A stretch of 64,000 nucleotides of DNA. Origin: Ephemerocybe angulata (Eukaryota; Basidiomycota; Agaricomycetes; Agaricales; Psathyrellaceae). Below, piece by piece: positions 54,944 through 64,000 of this stretch. Under the pieces are notes generated by a model. The model was not told the DNA's origin. It searched no databases and saw nothing but the letters and a program-made list of their open reading frames with translations. How positions within the stretch are numbered: the first letter of the stretch is position 1; every line of letters begins with the position of its first letter. The stretch is from NCBI GenBank assembly GCA_013368325.1, contig JAACJK010000004.1, forward strand, positions 434,001 through 498,000, in the 5' to 3' direction. The translations under genes were made by a program, and so were the position numbers.

Positions 54944-55785
54944 ATTATAGCCCTGTAGGTGCAGTTACTGTTTCTGCGTTTACCTCCTTGACTTTGTCAT
55001 TCCGTTCAAGCCACTTCTGTTATTTCAAAGCTCGTTTATACTTCGCGTTCGTACTGGCCCTGTTTGGTTTTCTTTTCTACTTTCATTCCTGTTCATATAG
55101 TATGCATCAGCATGTCTATAGTTACCCGGGTAGGAGCCCATAAATTTCAATTCGTCGCCATTTACGATTGCCTGAGCAGCAAGACAACGCGAAGGGGAGA
55201 AACGAGGCCAAGCCTAAGGGGCTCGGACATGGGACTGGACTGATGATGAGATTATTTCTCACGCTATTCGTCTGGCTGGCTGGCGCCTGGCGCTTACTTC
55301 GCTGCTCGTTCCTAGCCAATTCCTAGCTGTCATTCCTTCCACACGGGAGACAAACTCTGGGATCCATCTATCGTACCCAAGACCCAGCCTGAAAAACGCC
55401 CGAAACCAAACTGGGCTTCCAGAAGTCGAACCCTTCATTACGAACACCCCCCTTCCACGGTCATGGCTCTGTTTCCTCCACACCAAGATCGCACGAGCGG
55501 CACGACCAGAGGACGGATTTACATGAGCGAAGGTCAGTGCTTTGTCAAATACATACGCTGACTACCATTTACCCCCCTTGTGCCCTAGCTCGTACCCATC
55601 GCGCCACCTTCTCAGTCGGCTGCATCCGGGAGCTTGGGTAATGGTGAATTCCATCGCTTCTCGACTCGACAGTGTGTGCTCGCGGCCAGCCAGACTACTC
55701 CGAACTGGCAAAGTGAATTCTGGCACTGGCAACCTGCTTAACGACGGCAACACCGACACGATCGTTGGACGGTATCACCAAAGGA
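54944..55785. other. Spacer between array copies 4 and 5
   Basis: Copy 4 3' flank, then sequence resembling 48730-49100 (for example CGGTCATGGCTCTGTTTCCTCCACACCAAGA against CACTGTGACTCATGGCTCTACTTCC). GGCGCTTAC near 55284. No gene is supported. Confidence 0.45.
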
Positions 55786-56016
55786 CATGAACAATCACGT
55801 TTGGTCCGTTTCTCTCCTGGGATGGATCATGGATTTGCTCTTCGTCGGACGATATGTCATGGGGGGTTTGAGATTGTCGCCCCACGCAGCTCGGAGCGTG
55901 ATGAAAGGACACAGCAACGCCGTTAGCGGGTTGGCATTTTCAAGGGGCGGAGGCGGATTGTTTCTAGATCCTGGGACCACGTAGTTAGGGCTTGCCAGTG
56001 GGATGTGCCACTCTAA
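55786..56016 (+). pseudogene. Array copy 5: remnant of the last two WD40 blades
   Basis: About 230 bp align with the ends of the neighbouring genes: CACGTTTGGTCCGTTTCTCTCC (VWSVSLL), GGATCATGGATTTGCTC (blade 6), then GGACACAGCAACGCCGTTAGCGGGTTGGCATTTTCAAGGGGCGGAGGCGGATTGTTT matching GHSDTVRAVAFSRDGRRIVS. Both blades are shortened and frames differ. The following flank again carries the shared 3' sequences (CTTGACTTTCTGCTTCATGGATCTCG, TTTTGTTTCTTGTAATA). The rest of this copy is gone. Confidence 0.75.
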
Positions 56017-56704
56017 ACTCCTTCCGCTCATGGGTCTTAATTCCGCCGGTGTGGAGAGACCAGCCCTGCCTTCACACCTTTGCCTCCATCCCACTTGAAG
56101 CACCTTCTACTTCTTCTTAAAACTCCTTCTCCACTTCCCTTCCATACTCGCTGCGATTCACTCTTAAATTTTGACCTCCCACTTGACTTTCTGCTTCATG
56201 GATCTCGTCGACCCGACAAGTAGCACTTTTGTTTCTTGTAATATCCCCGCCTCGTCGCCTTTTGCCAACAGCAACTCTAGGGGATCCGACGACCCACCGC
56301 AGCCCACCTAAGTGCTTCATCGCCTCGATGCCCCTGCGACCGACGTTTCCGCGGCTTGATCATCGACAACCCCACGGGCCATCTGCCTTCCGCATCCACC
56401 CCGACGCCAGATCACCGCCCTCCCGACCTCGACGGGCACGCCTCTGTGCTCACAACCGGCCAAGTCGCTCAGCATGGGACGAAGACCACCGCAATGCCCT
56501 GGCTCTCGTCACACCGTCATGGTCACCTGGCTTTGTCGGAGTCTCAAGGCCTCATGTTCACTGGCACTGGGCGCCTATCGATAATAGATATCGATTGTGA
56601 ATGAGACCACTTGTAGCCCTCTCGGGTCCTTCGAAATGTGACGAAGGCCTCCCGCAAGCCTGCTTCTGACCACCACACAATACCCTTCTACATTGCTCAA
56701 GGAT
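56017..56704. other. Spacer between array copies 5 and 6
   Basis: Copy 5 3' flank and the upstream block of copy 6 (GTCACCTGG, AGGCCTCATGTTCAC, then the promoter motif). No other gene is supported. Confidence 0.5.
56569..56597 (+). promoter_or_regulatory. Conserved array promoter motif, copy 6 (diverged)
   Basis: GGGCGCCTATCGATAATAGATATCGATTG is the copy 6 form, with one change in the GC-rich arm and an 8-bp insert before ATATCGAT. It lies about 110-135 bp before the start codon. Confidence 0.5.
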
Positions 56705-59405
56705 ATGGGGGAGCACACAATTGCGTAGGCAACTTTTATTCATTCGAACGAGGTGCAAATCTGATCGACTGCACTCAGCGTTTTAGGCAGATTCGACTCA
56801 GGCAAGACTACGGTGCGTTCTCCCTTCGGCTTACTTTGGGAAGGCTAGAATTGACTCGGTGGATTGTAGTTTATCAAGGCCGTTCAGAAAGCAGCCACTG
56901 CAACATCTGGACCGCATGCAGCTGAGGAAACACCTACTTTAGGCATCGCGCACTACGATGTAACCTTTCCTGATGGGCGATCCTTTACTTTCCTCGATAC
57001 GCCTGGGTTCGATGGCTATCAGGCAGGAGGGGAGCCCGCAAAGGAGACCGAAGAAATTCTTCAGATGCTAGAGGAGCACCTTGCGGCTAATGGGTGCGTA
57101 ATCTCTCCTCTCGTTTCCAAGTTTATTGAGAAGAGGTTCTCACTGCGTGGGATGCCAGGTCCAGGCCCGTGTCGCATGTTCTCTTCTTTCTCAGTGCCAA
57201 CGACATGAACGGTACCCGCTTCAAACCCCGTGCGCAACGCGCCTTCGAGAGACTGTTTCCAAATGCTCAAGTTACGTGCATCACGTCGCGGTGGGACCAG
57301 GTTGAGAACGACGATGGCTGTCCACTCACCGCTGAGGAGGCGCAGAGCAGGGAGGAAGATCTCTATGCGAGCGGTAAAACTAGTGGAGGCCTGTTGGAGT
57401 ACTTGCTCGATGGCCGGCAAAATCGAGGAGACGACGTCCGTCGTTTCCGCTCAGGCATTCCCAATGAAGCCTACTCGTCTCCCCAGGACATTATACGCGA
57501 GCTCTTCGCCGGACCGGTAAGTCGCATTCAGGTTCATCGAGGTCCTTGTGGTGCTCACTGCTCATTTTTCAATCCTAGGGATCAACCGCCGCCGGCGATG
57601 CCGCCCCTGGCCCACAGGAGGCCGTCCGTACCCCCCGCACTCGACGGCAGCGTCTCTTGGATACCATTCACAAGTTCTCGGCGCAGGTCCTCGAAATGGT
57701 AGCGGAGCTTGACAGGGAAGCTTTGGATGTTGAAGACGAGTGTAAAACCAAACGCGCGGAAGTCGAAGCAGCGGCTGCTGCGATCAAAGAGGCTGAAGAC
57801 AGGCTTGCGGAAACAAAGGAGGATATGAAAGCAGCGGAGGATGAATGTACCCGACTTACACAGGAGCGAGACTCGCTTGCTGAGCTAGAGCAGTCTTTGA
57901 CCACCCAGCTGAACGGCCTCGCGACGACTACCGACCGGCGCTCTTTGAAAGTGAAGCAGCGGATCACTACGAGTCTCAGCCAGACGCAGGGATTCCGCAA
58001 AGAGAGGGAGAGCTGGATCTCAGTAGCAGAGGAAGAGTATCAGAAGGGCGTTCAAGAAGTGGAACAGACAGCTGCGGAGATCGAGAAGTGGAGGCTTATT
58101 GAGCTAGGGAAGGAGCGGGAGTTGAATGAGTGGTTGTCCCCAGAGTCTGAATGGCTGTCGAAGGAGCGAGAGAGCTTCCGAACTCTCCAAGGGACGTTGT
58201 CCACTAACCTCGATGCCATGCGGGAGGGGCTCAAGGATACCTGGCAGGGGAAGCTTGGCGAAAACGTTGTTTTCCTGGAGCACCTCGGTGGCTACGCTGT
58301 CGATCCCGAGATGGTCGCTCATTCAGGAGCTTGGGCGCCGGTCATTGAGTCATTCTACGAATCCCAGGTCACGCTTGGGTTGTTAAAAGACCTAACCCAG
58401 TTCCATTCGGCCGTGCTCCAGCGGCTCAAGGCCCAGGAAGAGACCGCGCAGCGAGAGTGGAAACAAGGCGTCGAGGATAACTTTGGACTGGGCGCACTCT
58501 TTAAGGATCTTGCTCCGCCTCCTCCTCCACTGACGGGACATACTGGACCGGTATGGTCAGTTGCTTTCTCTTGGGACGGGAGGAGGATTGTCTCCGGGTC
58601 TGAGGACAAAACAGTCAGGGTGTGGAATGCCCTGACAGGCGAGGTGCAGAATGTCTTGGAGGGGCACAGCAATAATGTAACCTCAGTTGCATTCTCGCCG
58701 AATGGGAAGGATATCGTCTCAGGGTCGTATGATACTACGGTGAGGGTGTGGGATGCGGTGGCAGGCAAGGTGAAGAAAGTGTTGGAGGGGCACAGTAAGC
58801 TGGTTAGGTCAGTCGACTTTTCAGCGGATGGAACGCGGGTTGTTTCAGGGTCAAACGATGGGACGGTGAGGATATGGGATGTATCGACTGGCGAGTCTCA
58901 GCATGTCTTGAAGGGCCACACCAATGATGTTTGCTCCGCGGTATTCTCTGCAGATGGGTCTAAAGTCTTTTCTGGGTCGGATGACAAGTCAGTGAGGGTG
59001 TGGGACGCTTTGACAGGCGACGTGTGCGCTGTCCTAGAAGGGCACGAAACTTTTGTTACTGCCGTTGCATCCTCAAGGGATGGTCTACGAGTTGGGTCGG
59101 GGTCGTGGGACAAGGCGGTGAGGGTTTGGGATGCGTTGACAGGCGAAGCGCTGCGGGTGCTGGAGGGCCACGGCAATTACGTTTGGTCCGTCTCGTTCTC
59201 CAAGCATGGATTCATCTGCTCTGGGTCGGCCGATAAGACGGTGAGGGTGTGGAGTGGATCAGCTGGGACGGCGCAGAGCGTGTTGGAGGGACATAGCGAT
59301 GTTGTTCGTTCGGTGGCATTCTCGAGGGATGGCAGGCGGATTGTTTCTGCGTCCTGCGACAAGACAATCAGGGTGTGGAATATGACACCCTTAACCAACA
59401 CTTAG
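56705..59405 (+). CDS. Array copy 6: GTPase-coiled coil-WD40 protein, intact
   Basis: Five exons (56705-56724, 56779-56812, 56870-57093, 57159-57516, 57579-59405), 820 aa. The P-loop is GRFDSGKTT, switch I APTLGI-like TPTLGI, G3 LDTPGFDGYQAGG, and G4 SRWD. The coiled coil is about 34 residues shorter at its start than in copies 1-3: the LEERLAAV..KERD stretch is missing and exon 5 begins STAAGDAAPG. Hinge APPPPPLTGH and seven WD40 blades follow. Blade 6 lacks one residue (KHGFICSGS), as in copy 1 (RNGSICSGS). The coiled-coil text TDRRSLKVKQRITTSLSQTQ also pairs this copy with copy 1, whereas its GTPase domain pairs with copy 3. Confidence 0.88.
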
Positions 59406-59847
59406 CTTATTTGCTCATTTCCATTCAACCCACTTCGATTTATCCTGGTTATCGTTTCTTTTCTTGCCTTCCTATGAATCCTATCAACCACAGTTCTCCT
59501 TTAGCTTGCGCTTGTCCTTCATGCTTTATGACTCTCGTTGACCGCAAAAGTCTTGTGATATGTACATGTATTAGGAACTTGTATGCTTATCGTTCCTTAT
59601 AAGTATACGAGCGTATGACCCGTGCTTCGCAACCGGGCATAGGGTCCAAGCGGTGAATGATTGGATATTAGGCAAGGGCGTGCAAAGATAATATTCTAAA
59701 TTCAAACTTGTAGTACAGGGCGGCAGGTAGGATAGGCTGTGGGGTACATGGGTTGGTGCTGCGCCAGACGACGGTGGGGGCTGGGTATATATACGCTTTG
59801 AGGCTGGATAGGAATAAATAGAAGAAGGACGAAAGGAAGATATTCGA
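59406..59847. other. Boundary between the array and the Helitron
   Basis: The first 180 bp are the array-type 3' flank (ATATGTACATGTATTAGG). Then comes a hairpin pair at 59605-59637, after which the sequence is unlike the array. The 3' UTR of the minus-strand Helitron-linked gene should lie in 59640-59847. Confidence 0.45.
59605..59637 (-). repeat. Double hairpin, candidate Helitron end
   Basis: ATACG-AG-CGTAT (59605-59616) is a perfect short inverted repeat. Next to it, CCCG-TGC-TTC-GCA-AC-CGGG (59619-59637) forms a GC-rich hairpin like the subterminal hairpins of Helitrons. No CTRR end is seen at the expected place, so the exact boundary is not fixed. Confidence 0.35.
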
Positions 59848-61239
59848 CTAAGCAAAGGGAGAAGGAGCCTGAATCATGACCGTGGATCGGGTGTTAACAC
59901 GCGGCTTCTTGTTGGCAGGAGGTACGGCATTGGGGTCCTCGCGACGTTTACCAAGAGTTGTAGGCTTTGTAATGCCATAGGGAGAGGGCGTATCAGGGGG
60001 GATTGGAGTGGGAGAAGGGTGGTCTTTAGCAGGCTCGTCCTCATTCAAGACAGGGTCAGATGGCGCACCGGAGGCATGGGCTGGAGCGGCATTGCCGCCA
60101 TCGTTATTGGTGGAGGCAGCAGTGGTAATGGGTATAGCAACAGTCTTTGTGGTCGAGGACGGTCCTGCGGTGGCATTTGTCTGCAAGGGGGAGACGCGGG
60201 GGATCGTACACCTTCCAAAGCCGGGGAAGCCCAGAGTGGGAGTAGGCGGTGCAGGAGAGCCTGATGAGTCGGAGGGATGGTCAGCACCAATAATTAGAAC
60301 ATGATCTAAACGTACCGGAAGCAGCACCGTCAAGCGTGTTAGGGAGGCTAGTGCCAGAACTGCCAGCCAAGCTTCCCAAGAAGGAGATCTGGGTGACTTC
60401 GACAATGAAGCGAGCGACGATCTTTGTTCCATCGGCTCTCTGCATGGTGGTGTCGTAGTCAACGCCAGTGATGGCTCCCGAGACCACGACACCGCGTTTG
60501 TCGGAGGGCATGGGAGGGCGTTCGGATTTCTTGAATCGTCCATTTTTGGAGAACGTGCACAGGACTGCCATGAGAGGGCGTGGCGCGCCTGGAGGTGCAT
60601 TCTTCTTGCCCAAGGAAATGTAGATGATGGTGTCGAGAGTGAACTGCCAGGGTGCCTGGCGAGAACAATTCATGGCGATGCCACCGATAGTCAAGGTGGG
60701 AGATTGTAAGGTAGGAAAATAGAGCTCGAGAGGCGGCGATTCCTGGGGTGGAAAGACGGAGATGGGAAAGATCTGCATATGAAATCAGCATAAGTATACA
60801 TATTGTCAATGGAAAGGGGATCACACGACGTACCTTGTCTGCATCCAACATGAAAGCAAAAGCCATCGCATTGAAGTCAGGAATATTGGGGACTTCAATT
60901 TGTTGCGGATCAAGGATCGCCATCTGCAGGGTCGAGTTAGCACTCGCAATGGTAGAAGAAGCAGTTGAAACGTACGGAGCCAGATACAATGCAGAGGCAG
61001 TCCTCCTCAGGGATGGTGACGCTGGAGTCCTGGTTGTAGAAATGGAGCAGGCCGACAGAGAACTGGGCGTTGCTCTCCCCCTTGATGTAAAGTTGGCACG
61101 TAAAGAGGTATCGGTTAGGTTGAAGCGTGCGCTTCTGTCCAAGAGCACAGACAGCAAGAAGGGTAGAGTTGGCAGGGTGACGAATATATTCGGTGGAGAA
61201 GCCAGGATGTGGGCGAGGAGTGGATGGTTGGATGGCCAT
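59848..61239 (-). CDS. Helitron-linked nuclear protein, possible OB-fold ssDNA-binding
   Basis: Four exons (60976-61239, 60834-60923, 60316-60772, 59848-60260) give 407 aa from MAIQPSTPRPHPGF. The first ATG in frame was chosen; an upstream ATG at 61298 is in another frame. No family is recognised with certainty. The stretch around residues 120-270 alternates hydrophobic strands and turns (RPLMAVLCTFSKNGRFKK, KRGVVVSGAITGVDYD, GTKIVARFIVEVTQISFLG) in a way that resembles an OB-fold. The last 135 residues are Pro/Ser/Ala-rich, acidic, and end with a likely nuclear signal (GKRRED, PANKKPRV). It lies directly downstream of the helicase in the same orientation, about 320 bp away, with a TATA-like TATATAA in between. 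Some plant Helitrons carry RPA-like OB genes, so a role in handling single-stranded DNA during transposition is a reasonable guess. Confidence 0.6.
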
Positions 61240-61558
61240 GGAGGAAGCGATGCGATTGAGGAGTGGGATAGAAGTTGGGGAAAGAAAGACGCGCTCATGG
61301 CTTATATACAAAAAGCAACGGAGGATGACGGGAAAGAAGTCAGCGGCTGGTCGGATAGATATTTAGGAGGGAAGAAAGGCTGACCGGCAGAAGGAGAATA
61401 GAGAGCTGGGGTCTGATCGGAAGGATGTTCAAAACTTCAACCCAGCCTGGCTGGAAAGCTGACAGATTGATTATTGAATCGGCCTGATGCAGGGGTGCAG
61501 AGGAACGATAGCACATGAAGTCGAGAGCAGGGAGCATCATTATATAAAATGTATAATA

Positions 61559-64000
61559 TCAAATTACAACTTCGGGATAAACTACATTAACAGTGCTAGC
61601 GGTATCTGCATCATCCTCGAGAAGGATCTTGATATTGTGTGGTGAAGTGACGCGGGACAGGGCCACATACAGCTGGCCATGGGCGAACGCGGGAACCCTG
61701 AGATCGAGGCCGACGTGCTTGACCGACTGGCCTTGTGCCTTGTTAATGGTAAGGGCAAAGGCGAGCTGGATGGGAAACTGGCGTCGTTTGAAGCTGAAGG
61801 CGATGTTGTTGATAGTGTCGGAGGGGGTGATGGTAATCCGTGGAATGAATGCAAGTTCTCCGTCGTGGGTGCCTCCAAGAATACGGCCCTCGATCACCCG
61901 ATCTCCCATGCGGACGACCACCAGGCGTGTTCCATTGCAGAGTCCAAGTGGGGGAGCCAGATTCCGCAAGAGAATTATGGGACACCCGACCTTCAATTCG
62001 AGCTCACCGGGTGGAATCCCCGACCCTGAGATTGCACGGAGAACCTCAACTGGAACAGCGGCTCGGTTCGGTTCATCAATTCCATGCTCATGCTCGACCT
62101 CGTCTGCGCTGAAGTAAGTCCGCGATAGACCTGGGAGCATCGCAAGCACAGTGGCGTTGATGGATGAGACGTCGTTGTTGCGGGGCGCCAGGATCATGCG
62201 GTCGAGGAAGAAGTTGGGAGGCGGCACTTCGAGATTGCGGTCAAGGCCTGGGTAGACAGCACTAATGAGGTCGGCTTCTGATGCGCACCACATAGCGGGA
62301 TTAAACAGAATCTGGAGAGGAAGAGCTCATCAGCAGCCTGCAGAGAGCTGAAGTCTAGCAAGGGAAGTGTACCTTTCCTGAATCATCGATATTTGACCCC
62401 TTTCCGACCGCCTGCATCCATTGAATGTATTCTCTGGTCAATGGATCATCCGAAGCCTCTAGCCGCATGTTCTGCTCAAGGGATAGCAGGGTGGTATGTT
62501 GCCAGATGGTTGAACGCTGAATGGATGTGTCGACGATCTCTTCTCGCGACCCGCCTGGAACCACAGGAAGCGTCTGCAGGAAGTCCCCTCCAAGAATTGT
62601 AGTCACTCCTCCGAAGGGTCGACCTTGCTGTCCACGCACATCTTGGAGCATGCGGTCAACCGCCTCAACAGCATAGCGGTGCTGAGCACCAACCTCGTCC
62701 CAAATGATCGCTCGAACACGGCGCATTAGATCAGCGCGAGGAACATGCTTTGGGACACCACAGGTGCTGACAGCAGTGAGATCGATGGGGATGCGGAACA
62801 CAGAGTGAGCGGTGCGACCGCCGGCGAGGAGAAGAGCCGAGATCCCAGAAGATGAGACACATAGGATAATCCAGCCTTTCGCCCGAATTCCAGCACAGAT
62901 GGTGTTGTAGACAAACGTCTTCCCCGTCCCAGCTTCTCCCTTGAGGAAATAAGTACGGCCGTCTCCCGCTTCAATCGAGGCGAGGACTGTATCTACTGCA
63001 GCACGTTGACCGTCATTCAGACGTGGGTAGCGCTCGTCGAACAGCGCCTGCTCTGCAACCGGATCATAGTTGAGCTGCTCTGCTATGAATGGGTTATCAG
63101 CCTGATCGCCCCATTGAATAGCAGAGCGAGGCATGGAGGGGAAGCTGTCGAGGGACTTTCCTGCCTCAATGAGAATGATGTCGAGGAGGTAGAGCCCATA
63201 GTCGGTGACCGTCGCTTCGGGAACTTGGTCTTGGTGTTGGAATGCAGGCATGCGCAGAATCGCGCGCTCCAAATCGCTGCATATTGCTGCCTTGAACTCG
63301 TGCCAGAGCAGCTCCGGGCGCAATACCTCACCGAAGAGGAGGAGAGTAGCAAACAGGTGTCGAAGCCGAGCGCCGATCTGCATCTGTGAAGCCTCGAGGA
63401 AGCAGAGCCTCCACTCGCCATCGTCCTGTAAGAGTCCACGGGCTACACAGGCGTCGTAGAAGGTGGGGAGCGGTTGCTGAATGCCAGGCACACGACGGAG
63501 ATCTTCGAAAGACCGAGGCCCTTTGACGATGGTGAGAAGTGTGCGCAGGTAGAAGATGGCTCCAGCTGTCGGTTTCACGAAGTACATACGCCCGATAGCA
63601 AAGTCCGCCTTGCGAATCTTCCAGACCTTCTTCGTCTTATCAAAGACCATCTTCTGCGGGAATTCTTGGTAGGTCAGAGTGCGTGCCAAGTCGCCGAGCT
63701 CACCATTATCGGCATTTGCATGGAAGAAGGCAGTCAGGGTAGTCACTTGGTCAGCACCCCGTGCAATGACCTCGTTTAGGTCGTCGTCGTCCCGGTAGAT
63801 GATGTTCTGTTGGCCTGGAAGGTGGATTTGAAGTCGCTGGACCTTGGGAACATTGTGGTGGATAGGGAACGCAAGGATACGCCATGCCGCATCAGGCGGG
63901 GAGACGTAGCGGCCGTCAAGGTGCTTCTTCACCTCGTCCTTCTGCTCGACCTCCAGCGCGGCACGATCCGGCCCTTTTTGGATATACTTGAAGACATACT
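61559..64000 (-). CDS. Helitron helicase (PIF1-like), C-terminal part of RepHel, 5' partial
   Basis: Exons 62373-64000 (open to the window edge) and 61559-62311, joined over a 61-bp intron. The visible part (about 790 aa) starts YVFKYIQKGPDRA and EVKKHLDGRYVSPPDAAWRI, typical of the region between Rep and helicase in Helitrons. Then come LQIHLPGQQN, TLTAFFHAN, YQEFPQKMVF, FYLRTLLTIVKGPRSFEDLR and DDGEWRLCFLEA. The SF1 helicase core follows with Walker A GEAGTGKT, Walker B-like IIWDEVGAQH, GGDFLQTLPVVPGG (motif III), LEQNMRL, and C-terminal FALTINKAQGQSVKHVGLDL and LYVALSRVTS. The enzyme unwinds DNA during rolling-circle transposition. No frameshift is seen, so this part appears functional. 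Confidence 0.92.

Larger units (their letters stand above)
59605..64000 (-). mobile_element. Helitron, partial (continues past window edge)
   Basis: Includes the helicase half of a RepHel protein and a companion gene, both on the minus strand. The Rep (HUH) part must lie beyond 64000. The left boundary is provisional, placed at the double hairpin. Confidence 0.6.

Overview
The window reads as genomic DNA from a mushroom-forming basidiomycete (Agaricomycetes). Genes are dense and cut by many 50-60 bp GT..AG introns. There is an iron-uptake FET3/FTR1 gene pair, a Hir1 histone chaperone, Ty3/gypsy chromoviruses and a Helitron. I cannot name the species from sequence alone.

Left part (1-26 kb), ordinary genes with some decay: an HMG-box-like regulator (-, 500-2292); a broken GH92 mannosidase relic (+, 3600-5026) with a 23-bp frameshifting tandem duplication; an FAD-linked oxidase with a 14-nt micro-exon (-, 5420-7176); the iron permease FTR1 (-, 8658-10330) divergently paired with a FET3-type multicopper oxidase (+, 11163-13473), sharing a promoter with three perfect ATCWGATAA iron-GATA sites; a C2H2/RING protein (-, 13689-15281); a DUF4336 protein (-, 15947-17441); Hir1 (-, 18427-21526); a 526-bp TIR element (21681-22206); and an MFS permease (+, 22954-25236).

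Centre (26-59.4 kb), the notable part: a head-to-tail array of at least six paralogues on the + strand. The full architecture is a small P-loop GTPase domain split over four short exons, a long coiled coil, a run of prolines, and a seven-bladed WD40 propeller with near-perfect 42-residue repeats (about 820-860 aa). Copies 2, 3 and 6 look intact. Copy 1 is interrupted twice by chromodomain retrotransposons: a 6771-bp element in its promoter/leader and a 6753-bp element inside the coiled-coil exon. Both have 5-bp target duplications and LTR pairs that I read as identical. Copy 4 has lost the whole GTPase domain but keeps an open frame by using a new splice acceptor. Copy 5 is only a decayed scrap of the last two blades. 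Full copies share an upstream block with the motif GGGCGCTTATCGAYATCGAT. Domain segments are shared between copies in a mosaic way, which suggests gene conversion. By analogy with fungal NLR/HET-E-type WD40 receptors, I propose a non-self-recognition or innate-immunity-like gene cluster; this is inference.

Right part (59.4-64 kb): a Helitron on the - strand, with the helicase half of a Rep-helicase (running off the window edge) and a four-exon companion gene with a possible OB-fold. A GC-rich hairpin near 59.62 kb may lie near one end of the element.
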